Shown here piece after piece: positions 16,807 through 25,250 of a stretch of 64,000 bases of DNA (within the stretch, counting starts at the first letter, position 1; the number at the start of each line of letters is the position of its first letter). The notes beneath the pieces are model-generated. The model had not been told where the DNA came from. It ran no database searches and saw only the letters and a list, made by a program, of their open reading frames with translations. This DNA comes from an uncultured Gardnerella sp. (GTDB taxonomy: Bacteria; Actinomycetota; Actinomycetes; Actinomycetales; Bifidobacteriaceae): the NCBI GenBank assembly GCA_947289115.1, contig CAMYPG010000001.1:1-64000 (forward strand). Reading direction: 5' to 3'. A program made the translations under genes and the position numbers.

Positions 16807-17195
16807 AGCCCTTGACATCAATACGACACTCTCGTCGGTATTTTCCTTAACCCGGAAGTCTTCCGCCTCGACGACTTTCTGGGTTGGCTTACCTTTTTCA
16901 TCTTCAAGATGCGTTAACTCGAAAGTTCGCTGTCCTCCGTATAACAGCGGAATTTTGAAGTGGATTTTCTTGACGATGTCCTCGCCGTTCTTCCAATCGG
17001 CGTTTTCGTAAATTTCTATGTGGTCGATAAACGTGGCGTAGAAGCGCTTTTCGGCGTCGTTCTGGATGCCTTTCAGTGCCTGCCCAAAATAAGCCAATAC
17101 TCCAAGACATCATCTACCGATACCTGCCCCAACTGAACACTTCTGAGCTTAGACATCGTCTCCTTGATGGACTGTTCCAGCTTAGGTTCAAAGAA
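16804..17195 (-). pseudogene. 3' remnant of a large serine recombinase, 3
   Basis: Residues such as DAEKRFYATFIDHIEIYENADW and EDIVKKIHFKIPL match the C-terminal part of a serine recombinase. A frameshift near 17097 separates this from an upstream piece (KLEQSIKETMSKLRSVQLGQ) that continues to about 17195. The protein ends DESVVLMSRA-stop, which resembles the RlmD terminus HVESVVLMSK. The recombinase gene therefore seems to overlap its own attachment site. Catalytic part missing; inactive. Confidence 0.7.
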
Positions 17196-17196
17196 C

Positions 17197-18256
17197 TTAC
17201 TTCTTGCCCGTCTGTTCCTGCCTGAGTCTCTCGCGAGCACGCATTATCTTCTGATAATCGGAATTCGTAAATCCGTCAGCGCGGACAGAGTTTGGGTCAT
17301 CTGGGTTCCACATCTTCGTCAGTTCGATTGTCGCACCAGTCTTGTTAAAAAACCCTGCGCCAGCTTCCGTGTAGTATACGTTCAGCCCCGTCCCCGTTGT
17401 GCCTAGCGTCTTGGTGGAATTGCTGTTCGGCCACGGGTCGCTCTTTGCAACCGAAACGGTCGCCCCTCCGCCGTAGTCGTTGGCAGGCTGGTGGTTAAAT
17501 ATCCACGTATGGTCGTCCTCCTGCCTCACGCTCCACTCGCTGGACTTCCAGCTGGATGGTACGTCAACATAGAAGTAGTCCGTCATGAACGAGTACCCAC
17601 TGTTGCTCGCTTTGGTCTCAGCAGCTTTTTGTTCTTCAGCGGCTTTCTCCTCGGCTGCCTTCTTCTCTTCCTCCACCTTCTTGGCCGCTACGGCATCATT
17701 CCTGCGCTTCTGTGCCTTTTCCTTCAAATCGTCAAGCTTGGATGCATCGATTCCGCTGTCCTTCGCTGCGTTATAAGCAGCTTCAATTTGCTCGTCTGTC
17801 ACCTCTTCCGCAGGGATTGGCTCGATGGTGATTTCCTTCTCAACGTCGGTCTTGCCGTCCTTGGCTATACTTACCTTTGTAACCGCGTCCTTGGTGTCGT
17901 AAATGGTGCCGTCCTCTGCGATGGGCGATGCCTCAATCGCAAGGCTGTAGTCGCCCGGCTTGAGCGCTATGTTGGAAGAACTTGAACCTATGTAGAACAC
18001 GCTGTCCACACCATTGTCCTTGGAATCTTTTCCAGTAGCGTGGACAGAGATTTTTGTGCCCCTATCTGTGTCAAGCCCCTTGGCATTTACGACTAGCGGA
18101 ACGCCATAGGCCTTCGCCGCTTGCGCGTTGAAGTACAGATATGCACCTCCGTAGCCGACTGCTATTGCTGCTGTGACGCCAATCACTATTGCCACTATGA
18201 CGCCCAATCACCGCCCATAGTTTCGTTCGCTTCTTTTTACCTGATTCATCAGTCAT
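17197..18256 (-). pseudogene. membrane-anchored surface protein, frameshifted
   Basis: The start at 18256 gives MTDESGKKKRTKLWAVIG. One extra G in a GGG run near 18204-18208 then breaks the frame; the other frame continues with the membrane helix VIVAIVIGVTAAIAVGYGGAYLYF. After the helix come a beta-rich stalk, a Lys/Ala/Glu coiled segment (AAKKVEEEKKAAEEKAAEE) and a C-terminal domain with aromatic residues. About 350 residues if repaired, and a type II membrane topology. Base composition is visibly higher in G+C than in its neighbours, like typical bifidobacterial DNA, which suggests transfer. Function unknown. The frameshift may be real or an assembly error. Confidence 0.65.
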
Positions 18257-18297
18257 TTCTTTTCCTCCATTTCCTTTCTCATGCTGTGTTCTGTCAT

Positions 18298-18675
18298 TTA
18301 TGGAATCAACTTGAAGTGCTTAAAAGCCTTGATGATTACATCGTGCTTTTCCTTCGGGCATTGAGGTCGATTTTTAGCAGCCATGCCTTCCTTTTCGTAA
18401 GAAAACTGCTTCTCAAGCCCTAATTCGTCTTTCACGGTCGCGATGTTCAGCGTCGATACCTTCAGCCCGTACTTGTCAAGCACATACGCCTGAATCTGCT
18501 TGTACGTCGCCTTCGGCGGCAGCTTGTCTCGCTTCAGTTCCTTCACGTCAATATCAACGTTCACGTACCCTGCGACATTTTTTCGGGTTAGTAAACATAC
18601 CGTCTCGACGTGGATTGAGAGAACTCCAAGTATAGCTACACTTTTTTGAGTGCACACTATGGATAGTGGGTGCAC
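18298..18675 (-). CDS. element-borne RlmD C-terminal tail, copy 2
   Basis: Same layout as the frame at 12352: the same first 20 repeat-derived codons, then HVETVCLLTRK and a tail with KATYKQIQAYVLDKYGLKVSTLN and a final KHDVIIKAFKHFKLI. The tail is diverged in protein and clearly richer in G+C than copy 1, so it came from another donor. It would add about 105 residues to RlmD if joined at the core. As it stands it is unattached. Confidence 0.6.
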   Translation of the reverse strand: MHPLSIVCTQKSVAILGVLSIHVETVCLLTRKNVAGYVNVDIDVKELKRDKLPPKATYKQIQAYVLDKYGLKVSTLNIATVKDELGLEKQFSYEKEGMAAKNRPQCPKEKHDVIIKAFKHFKLIP

Positions 18676-18723
18676 TTTTTAACGATAGGAAAAGGCTATC
18701 GTTAAAAGGTTTAAGATTGGCAA
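18598..18723. repeat. att core plus about 110-bp direct repeat, copy 2
   Basis: Near-identical partner of 12651-12776. The terminal hairpin is at 18677-18707 (12-bp stems, 7-base loop) and directly follows the specificity-subunit stop, so it probably serves as that operon's terminator. The last codons of the specificity gene lie inside the repeat. Confidence 0.8.
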
Positions 18724-19892
18724 TTTACCAGCTTTTTGGCTGTATCAATAACCTTGTCTTTATACTTCACAACGTCTGCAATAGTTAACTTTTCAATGGC
18801 TCGAATGTAGCGTTCCATATAGTCAAAATCAGGTTCACCATCAGGAGTTACTGGAAGCGTAAATGTATCTTTTTGAATTTTCCTATTAGATATTGAATCC
18901 CCCCAATAATATTTAGACTTCAACGATTTTTGCAAAGAATCAATCATATACATATAAACATATTTTGAAAATATTTTTAAATACTTAGGATATAAAACGA
19001 GATTATGGCTATCATTTGAAACAAAATCTTGATCCTGATAGCTAAATGTCAGCGTTTTTCCGCCAATAAAGATACAGTGCCCTTTATCAAGTTGTTCTTC
19101 ACTGCATGCAATATATGACATAACAGAATTATTTCTATCACTTGCAGTAATATATGGTGTATTACCACTATTAAGTATCAAATCATTTTTCATAAAACAT
19201 TTCGTGTTTTTTACTTCAAAAATGTCAACTACTTTAAATTTCTTAAACCTTAGTGTCCCATTTTCGCAATCAGTTTCCAAAGAGCCGTTTTCGTTAGATG
19301 CGGATTTTCTAGAGAGAGAGAGTATTTTCTTATCTTCATCTGTCAGCTCATAGTCATCAAGGTTAGTTACCTTTAGATAAGCATCCAGCTCCTTGATGCG
19401 ATCTTCCTCCAGCTCCTTGATGCGATCTTCCATATACTGCCAGTCAATGTCATCTACAGTATATTCGTGGTTAAGGTCGGAGTGTTCGATGACGGGAAGC
19501 TCAACAACTGTTTCGCTTATTTTTTCTTTGAAATGTCTAACGAGATAACTCTGATAATATTCACTATGTTTATTTAAGATGGCTATAAAATACATAGCGA
19601 GATTTTCATTAAATCCCCTAAACTTTGGAATAAGAGTTTTTGTGAATTGACCTGCGTAAAAATCATGTTGCATATAATGAAATTGCATACTAATCATTCC
19701 AACCGCAAGAGAATTTCCAGGTATAAGATGAGCATCATCAAAATATTTTACATACCCATATATCCCATTATTATTTTCCGTTCTTGTAAAATAAGGATAT
19801 TTTTCCCTTTCACTAAATATAAAATTTTCCTTATCTAACTGAGGGTTATTTATAATGTCAAACAAATCACCAATTCTAAACTCCTTATTCAT
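18711..19892 (-). CDS. specificity subunit of a BcgI-like restriction system
   Basis: 393 residues with two target-recognition domains (about 1-150 and 215-365), each starting with a short F-[RK]-[IV]-x-D-[LI]-F motif (FRIGDLFDI, FKVVDIFEV). They are joined and followed by helical spacers (MEDRIKELE..., MERYIRAIEKL). This two-TRD design is shared by type I HsdS and BcgI B subunits and recognises a split DNA sequence. The start overlaps the end of the catalytic subunit by eight bases. A tandem duplication of eight residues lies in the spacer. It ends within the 18.6-kb repeat, so the last residues (NCQS) are repeat-encoded. Confidence 0.85.
   Translation of the reverse strand: MNKEFRIGDLFDIINNPQLDKENFIFSEREKYPYFTRTENNNGIYGYVKYFDDAHLIPGNSLAVGMISMQFHYMQHDFYAGQFTKTLIPKFRGFNENLAMYFIAILNKHSEYYQSYLVRHFKEKISETVVELPVIEHSDLNHEYTVDDIDWQYMEDRIKELEEDRIKELDAYLKVTNLDDYELTDEDKKILSLSRKSASNENGSLETDCENGTLRFKKFKVVDIFEVKNTKCFMKNDLILNSGNTPYITASDRNNSVMSYIACSEEQLDKGHCIFIGGKTLTFSYQDQDFVSNDSHNLVLYPKYLKIFSKYVYMYMIDSLQKSLKSKYYWGDSISNRKIQKDTFTLPVTPDGEPDFDYMERYIRAIEKLTIADVVKYKDKVIDTAKKLVNCQS
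19383..19430 (-). repeat. 24-bp tandem duplication in the specificity spacer
   Basis: Two adjacent 24-base units (19407-19430 and 19383-19406) differ at one base and encode EDRIKELE / EDRIKELD. In EcoR124-type S subunits, gain or loss of such units changes the distance between half-sites. Confidence 0.85.
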
Positions 19893-21912
19893 CCCACTGC
19901 ACCTCGCCTTTCAAGATTGCACTCACTTTCCACGCCAAATAATCGGCTACCGTTTTCTTAAAGTCTTCTTCCGTAGGCGTAGTATCAATCTTTTTATGCT
20001 GGTTGTATGTCCAATCATCACCGTTAATAGTAATAGTGTCTTTTATCACCAACCCATTTACCTCGGTGTAGTAATCAGTTTTTGGCTTTTTACCAAGGCA
20101 AATTGCTACAATTTCGTCGTACCTCTCTAGAGCATGGTCAACGTTTCGCAAATTCACTTTTTGTGTTGACTTTTTACGATTTTGCCTTGCATAACCATCA
20201 TTACTAAAATCAATAAACGTCACCATATCATCCACTTCATGCGCGCGATTTACCTTAAACAAATAGATAGCTGTTTGTACAGAAGACTTACCATTAAATA
20301 AATCAGCTGGCATATGGATACTTGCAAGCAACGTATTTTCCTTTAATATATGTTGTGCATACGCTTCACCTTGACCACTACCCGCATTTTCCTGAATTAA
20401 AACAGCACCATAACCTGTTTCCATTTTCGATAATGCTTCGTCTACAAAGTTAAGCCCTTTACCCGGTGCAGAATAAGGCGGATTCAGCAAGAATACGTTA
20501 GCTGGAAAATTATGCGACTTCATGAAATCAGGAGCTTCCTTATGTGAGTCACCACAAATAATTTGCGACGAACCATCCCCCATAAGAATCATATTCAAAA
20601 CCGCTAAAATATAAATATTACCAAGAATCTCAATACCCAAAAGTTGATTTTGCTTAATGTTTTTAATTTTGTTATCTAAAACTGTATTATCTTTGATAGT
20701 GCTCTTTGCATCATCAATCATTAGCTCCATAGCAGATACAAGAAATCCAGAAGAGCCCATGCAGGTATCCCACACAAAAGAGTCTTTGTTAGTTCTTGCA
20801 ATTCGTGCCATTAAGTTTGTTACAAAGCGCGGCGTTAAAACGACATCGTTCTTTTTATCATTATCAATCAAAACCCAATCATTAAGGCTGTTTAAGATTT
20901 TACCCGTAAAGTCTAAATGAATGTTACTTTCAAGTAATGGTAATATCTCCTCTTTTACCTGCTTATAAACCGCTTTAATTACGCTTTCACCATTCACTGG
21001 CTTCCAAAGATCACGCTTTTCAAACACAGGCTTTAAGTAATTATTAACCATCTCAATCTTGTCGCTTGGACATTTCTTCTTTTGCAGGAATGAATTGGTA
21101 CGATTAAGGATTTTCTTTCCGTCATTATCAATCTCATCATCATTACTATAAAAGTCAGTTACTTCAAGTGGTTTTACGCCTTCTGTGGTAAGACCTGCCA
21201 TAATCAAGCCACAGAAGAAATAGAGTTTATCATTTGTAGAAAGCAAATTTTTAATAGCAGAATCATCATAAATTCTTTGATGAATGCTTTTAATACTTTG
21301 CTCCAGCAACTCCTCTTTATCACGCTTAAGACTTTCAAGTTCTTTATCAGTAAGCAAAAGCCTATCTATCATGTTATAAAGAGAATCTATATTTTCACTT
21401 TTCATTTGTGAAAAATCAAAATCAGGAATTTCTTTAGGAACTTTTCCGTTCTTTTTAGAAATATAATAAGCTTTAAGCTCTGGGTTTGATACCCACCCAT
21501 CCTTTAGTTCCCATCCGTTAATACCAATAACGATGACTTCACTATAAGTACCTTCATCAAGAATAGCCAGTCCATAATGTAAAGCTCCATTTACGGCATA
21601 TTGCTGTACAACACTATGAGGATTTTTCCCTTTACTTATAAGCTCAATATCGCCATCTTTGGAAAGCTTTTCAAGCTTGTTTTTAGTTCCTTTGGCTTCA
21701 ATCATCACAGGAATATCGCGGCGAGTACTATTTTGTAATAAGAGCTGAATATCAGGATAATTATTCCCGGATCCACCGGATTTACTGTCTGCCTCTTTTA
21801 ATGCTTTGGTAATAGAAGAGTTTATTTCTTCGGTCTTACCATAATGTCTGATATTCAATTCATCAAGCTGTGCTTTGTAAAATTCCTCAACTTTTTCTTC
21901 CGCACTTGCCAT
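19885..21912 (-). CDS. BcgI-like restriction-methylation catalytic subunit
   Basis: 675 residues from the ATG at 21912, which follows AAGGAGG; an earlier in-frame start lacks this site. The N-terminus carries a nuclease site, YPDIQLLL (Asp54) then MIEAKG (Glu72, Lys74), a PD-(D/E)XK pattern. The middle and C-terminus are an adenine methyltransferase: DTCMGSSGFL (near 382) for S-adenosylmethionine and LLNPPYSAPGKG (near 475) for the target base. Nuclease and methylase in one chain with a separate specificity subunit is the BcgI (type IIB) architecture, so no HsdR is needed and none is present. The gene begins 45 bases after the rlmD stop and may share its transcript. Confidence 0.85.
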   Translation of the reverse strand: MASAEEKVEEFYKAQLDELNIRHYGKTEEINSSITKALKEADSKSGGSGNNYPDIQLLLQNSTRRDIPVMIEAKGTKNKLEKLSKDGDIELISKGKNPHSVVQQYAVNGALHYGLAILDEGTYSEVIVIGINGWELKDGWVSNPELKAYYISKKNGKVPKEIPDFDFSQMKSENIDSLYNMIDRLLLTDKELESLKRDKEELLEQSIKSIHQRIYDDSAIKNLLSTNDKLYFFCGLIMAGLTTEGVKPLEVTDFYSNDDEIDNDGKKILNRTNSFLQKKKCPSDKIEMVNNYLKPVFEKRDLWKPVNGESVIKAVYKQVKEEILPLLESNIHLDFTGKILNSLNDWVLIDNDKKNDVVLTPRFVTNLMARIARTNKDSFVWDTCMGSSGFLVSAMELMIDDAKSTIKDNTVLDNKIKNIKQNQLLGIEILGNIYILAVLNMILMGDGSSQIICGDSHKEAPDFMKSHNFPANVFLLNPPYSAPGKGLNFVDEALSKMETGYGAVLIQENAGSGQGEAYAQHILKENTLLASIHMPADLFNGKSSVQTAIYLFKVNRAHEVDDMVTFIDFSNDGYARQNRKKSTQKVNLRNVDHALERYDEIVAICLGKKPKTDYYTEVNGLVIKDTITINGDDWTYNQHKKIDTTPTEEDFKKTVADYLAWKVSAILKGEVQWDE

Positions 21913-21957
21913 CTTTACCTCCTTATATCCATCCTGTACATTCAATACGTACCGAAA

Positions 21958-23373
21958 CTACACCTTAGACATTAGGCAAACACTCTCCACATGGTGAGTG
22001 TTGGGATATATATCGAACGCACGCAAAGACTGAACGCTGTAGCCAAGCTCCTTAAACGTGCCAACATCGCGAGCAAGACTGGTCGGATCGCAAGCAACAT
22101 ACACAACGCTTCTTGCTCCAGACTTCGCAATCTGCTTACAAACTTGAGCTTTAGCACCAGCGCGCGGAGGATCTAACACAACAACATCTGGATGCGCAAA
22201 TCGGCGCACAATCTTAGATGACTTACTCGCCTTAAACACCTGCGATTCAAGAGTTTGCGCAACATCCCCTTCAAGCGCTTCAACAACATCCCTGCTAAGA
22301 CCAGCGCGTCCAATATTTCGCCTTGCGTTCTTTACAGCAATCGGCGCACCCTCAATGCTAAGCACGCGAGCTGGCTCTGCAGAACCAACGGAACCTGCAT
22401 CACCAGCAGAATCTCCGCCAACATTAGCCAAAGTCGCAAGAGGAATCGTAAACAAACCCGAACCAGAATACAAATCCCACAAAACAGTATTCTTAGTGCG
22501 CCCACCAAGTGCAGAACGAACTAATCCCAAAACGTAGTTCACCAAATGCTCTGGAGCTGCGCGATGAATCTGCCAAAAACCGCGCCCATCAACATCGTAA
22601 TCAAAAGTACGCGCACGAGATAAATCTTCATTAACAGCAACTCGCACGCGCTCGCGCAACAATGCCGATCCTGCAACCAACTCATCATTTACTATAAGCG
22701 CATAATTTTCGCCAATCGCACTAAGAAGCGCAGCCTTATCGCCAGAAACACCAAAATCCAAACCATCAACCCTAGGCTCTGGAACAGCAAGACGAATTTG
22801 CGCATTTGGCGAAAAAGAACGATTCCACAAGTCCAAAGAATCCGCAACAGCCAAAACTGCGCGCGACGCAAGCGGCATAGTATCAATCGCAATGCGATCA
22901 TGCGACTCGCGCTTACGCATAGACAATCGCCCTTCATCATCCGCAACCAACTCCATGCGCGTACGCCAATTAAACCCGTTAAGCTCCTCGTCCCCTGGCA
23001 TGCGCTCAACACTAACATCGCTTTCCGCAACATCCATATGCGCTAAACGCTGGAATTGATTGGCAATTACGGAAGCCTTCCAACGAATCTGACCAGGCAA
23101 AGAAACGTGAATTAAATCCGCGCCGCCAACTCCGCCGCCCTGAGCCAAAGGACCAGCGAGCTTCCATTGCGGCTCCACACGATCCGCACTAGGCTCCAAA
23201 ACTTCTACAACTTCGCCAGTAAAAAAGTGCGCTTTTGCACGCATCGGCTCATCCATGCGCACAACAACCAGCTCACCAGGAAGGGCAAATCGCACGAATA
23301 CAACGCGTCCTTCGAGATGACCTACGCATCTACCTTGATCCGCATATCGCTCGATTCGCATCGTTACTTGCAT
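21958..23373 (-). CDS. rlmD: 23S rRNA uracil-C5 methyltransferase, RlmD/TrmA family
   Basis: 471 residues. N-terminal TRAM-like RNA-binding domain (RCVGHLEGRVVFVRFALPGELV). The methyltransferase motifs are DLYSGSGLFTIPLA for cofactor binding, VVLDPPRAGA, and the nucleophile region VVYVACDPTSLARD. The family methylates a uridine of rRNA or tRNA, and RlmD is the usual assignment where one gene is present. The iron-sulphur cysteines of E. coli RlmD are not obvious. The 3' end is the integration site of the island, and the last residues THHVESVCLMSKV span the core. The first ATG has AGGGG upstream. In-island copies of this end show repeated insertion. Confidence 0.88.
   Translation of the reverse strand: MQVTMRIERYADQGRCVGHLEGRVVFVRFALPGELVVVRMDEPMRAKAHFFTGEVVEVLEPSADRVEPQWKLAGPLAQGGGVGGADLIHVSLPGQIRWKASVIANQFQRLAHMDVAESDVSVERMPGDEELNGFNWRTRMELVADDEGRLSMRKRESHDRIAIDTMPLASRAVLAVADSLDLWNRSFSPNAQIRLAVPEPRVDGLDFGVSGDKAALLSAIGENYALIVNDELVAGSALLRERVRVAVNEDLSRARTFDYDVDGRGFWQIHRAAPEHLVNYVLGLVRSALGGRTKNTVLWDLYSGSGLFTIPLATLANVGGDSAGDAGSVGSAEPARVLSIEGAPIAVKNARRNIGRAGLSRDVVEALEGDVAQTLESQVFKASKSSKIVRRFAHPDVVVLDPPRAGAKAQVCKQIAKSGARSVVYVACDPTSLARDVGTFKELGYSVQSLRAFDIYPNTHHVESVCLMSKV
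21980..21994. mobile_element. attachment site (proximal) inside rlmD
   Basis: ACACTCTCCACATGG within the last 13 codons of rlmD matches the distal core at 2492-2506. The first gene of the island begins 67 bases further on. Confidence 0.7.
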
Positions 23374-23453
23374 GTACTACCCCTTAGTTTTGCGTTTTGT
23401 TAAGCTGATTCTCTAACGCTGATTTTCTAACGCTGATTTTTGTTAAGATGATT

Positions 23454-24305
23454 TTACTTCACTGAATTTACATCGTTTTCATCTTCGTCAATCTGCTTTT
23501 CTTCGCGATAATTTTCTTCGCGATTTTTATGGTGAAGACGCATAAACGGCGTTGCGATAATCAAGTAAGAAACCCAAATTGCGAGTGCCCAGAACGGCAA
23601 TCCCATAATCAAGCGAACGGTACCAAGCCACACAACGTGATTCGTCAAATATAATGGCACTTGCAAAACGAGCCTCAGCACAAAAACAGCAATCCACAAT
23701 CCTGTCACATACATATACGCTCGCTTAAGCGGCTTATAATCGAGCCATTCGTGAAGCCACGCACCAAAGTTTTCCGTAGGCATTTTGCGAATTGACTCAA
23801 TCACAAGCCCTAAAGCAGGCACGCGCACAATCAGCGAAATAGCAAGAAGCACACCATAAACAGCGTTCGTAATAAAGCCCATCATATAGTAGTCGCGCGC
23901 TTGGTGACTCGTCCACACCCAAACAAGGCAGATTCCAATGGAAACAAGCCCACTAATTGCTCCCATAAGCGATTGCCTTTGAATAAGACGAATCACAACT
24001 TGCAAAACAGCAATCACAGCTGCAACAATAACCGTTGTTTGCACATTTCGTGTTACAACGAAGCAAATAACAAACAGCAAGCCTGGAAGCATGGATTCGA
24101 TTACGCCTCGAACGCCACCCATTGAATCAATTACAGAAAATGTAGATCCTTCGGCTCCAATTGAAGCCAATGTCGCTAGTCCTGAGCGTTTTTTGGTTTG
24201 CGCAGAATCGTTGGTTTGCGCAGAATCGTTGAGTTTTACTGCATTTGAAAACTCTTGCGAAGAAAACTCTTCTTCGGATTTCTGTAAAGATTCTTGTGAA
24301 TCCAT
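23454..24305 (-). CDS. DUF3159 membrane protein
   Basis: 283 residues. A polar N-terminus with a perfect 18-bp duplication (24193-24228, giving NDSAQT twice) is followed by a membrane domain with about six helices in pairs (ESMLPGLLFVICFVVTR, TTVIVAAVIAVLQVVIRLI, GLVSIGICLVWVW, FITNAVYGVLLAISLIVR and two more). GGVRGVIESMLPGLLF matches the DUF3159 family, found in Actinobacteria, usually beside DUF3710 and RlmD/TrmA genes as here. Function unknown; the context hints at envelope physiology or transport. Confidence 0.85.
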   Translation of the reverse strand: MDSQESLQKSEEEFSSQEFSNAVKLNDSAQTNDSAQTKKRSGLATLASIGAEGSTFSVIDSMGGVRGVIESMLPGLLFVICFVVTRNVQTTVIVAAVIAVLQVVIRLIQRQSLMGAISGLVSIGICLVWVWTSHQARDYYMMGFITNAVYGVLLAISLIVRVPALGLVIESIRKMPTENFGAWLHEWLDYKPLKRAYMYVTGLWIAVFVLRLVLQVPLYLTNHVVWLGTVRLIMGLPFWALAIWVSYLIIATPFMRLHHKNREENYREEKQIDEDENDVNSVK

Positions 24306-24329
24306 TCAATTAACTTTCTACTATTTGCA

Positions 24330-25094
24330 TTATCTAATTTCAGCAAACATTGGACCGCGTGTAAGCGTAGTTTTTACTTCTACTTGTTGGTCGTAACCTA
24401 ATGGTTTATCGTCTTTTTTTAGTGCATTATTAGCATCTTCATCAGACGTATTATTTTCCCCATCTTTACCGCTATTTTCTGCATTTAAAGCAGCTTCTTT
24501 TTCTTCTCTAGTTACTGGATCATGCATAGGAATAAAATCGCGAGGCGCAAGCGGCTCTTCACCACGATTTACAACAATCCCCTTAAACCATTCGTCTAAT
24601 TGTTTTGTTTCGTTATTATTATCTGCAAGCTCTGTTGCTGCAGGTCCAGAGAATACTCCGCGAAGCATCCACCTAGGACCATCAACGCCAACAATACGCG
24701 TTGTAATGGTTTTTTCTCCAACTTTTACAGGTAACAGTAGCTCAGTACCAAATTCGCCTTGTACTGTACACGCTTGACTATTACCATCAAGCAAATCTTT
24801 GCACACTTCTAGCCAAATACCAGATGTTTTAGGCGCAGCAAAAGCTTCAACTTCTACGCTTGAAGAACCATAAGTTACTGTCATACCAAGAACTTGCGAT
24901 GTTTCATGCTGCTTTTTTACTCGCAACTCAATGCCTTGAAAATATGGGATATAGATTGAACCAAAATCTAGATAATCGCTAAAATCAGGAGCATCTTCAT
25001 CATTGAAATCCCATGGACCAGTTTTTACCTCTACGATTTTGTCTTCAACTTTTGAAGATTTTTCTTCTTCATGTCGGCCAAATAACCAACCCAT
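24330..25094 (-). CDS. DUF3710 protein
   Basis: 254 residues, soluble. The conserved GPWDFNDEDAPDFSDYLDFGSIYIP opening and the VDGPRWMLRGVFSGPAA block identify DUF3710, an actinobacterial family of unknown role that normally sits next to dut and DUF3159. The last 50 residues are acidic and low-complexity. Ends 24 bases before the DUF3159 start, so the two are cotranscribed. Confidence 0.88.
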   Translation of the reverse strand: MGWLFGRHEEEKSSKVEDKIVEVKTGPWDFNDEDAPDFSDYLDFGSIYIPYFQGIELRVKKQHETSQVLGMTVTYGSSSVEVEAFAAPKTSGIWLEVCKDLLDGNSQACTVQGEFGTELLLPVKVGEKTITTRIVGVDGPRWMLRGVFSGPAATELADNNNETKQLDEWFKGIVVNRGEEPLAPRDFIPMHDPVTREEKEAALNAENSGKDGENNTSDEDANNALKKDDKPLGYDQQVEVKTTLTRGPMFAEIR

Positions 25095-25250
25095 TATTCC
25101 TCATTTCTTAAAACAACAAGCACAACAATAAGCATAATGCTAATCGTCGTAAATTGCTCAACTTCACCAGATTATCATAAACAAAGCACTGAAAATATGC
25201 ATATGAGCAAATGCTATTACTTTATTTATTTCAGTTAATGTGATTAATAA

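Larger units (their letters stand above)
2499..21987. mobile_element. composite genomic island at the rlmD 3' end
   Basis: The island is bounded by two copies of the ACACTCTCnACrTGG core. It contains further core copies with alternative RlmD tails (9187-9226, about 12650, about 18600), a core-like end at 16824, three 3' remnants of large serine recombinase genes, a CD1845-like conjugative-transposon protein, long direct repeats, and cargo for defence and antibiotic resistance. Several genes have Firmicutes character. No intact recombinase or conjugation apparatus is present, so it is probably immobile on its own. It looks like accretion of several elements at one site with later deletions. 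Confidence 0.7.

Noticed and set aside
17491..17985. 164-codon plus-strand frame opposite the surface-protein remnant
   Set aside because: Antisense of a clear coding pattern (coiled and beta segments) on the other strand.
19383..19430. CRISPR or VNTR array
   Set aside because: Only two in-frame units inside a gene, without spacers. No CRISPR-like repeat-spacer pattern is visible anywhere in the window.
18711..21912. Classical type I restriction system
   Set aside because: No HsdR is present, and the methylase itself carries an N-terminal PD-(D/E)XK nuclease site, which fits the BcgI-like type better.
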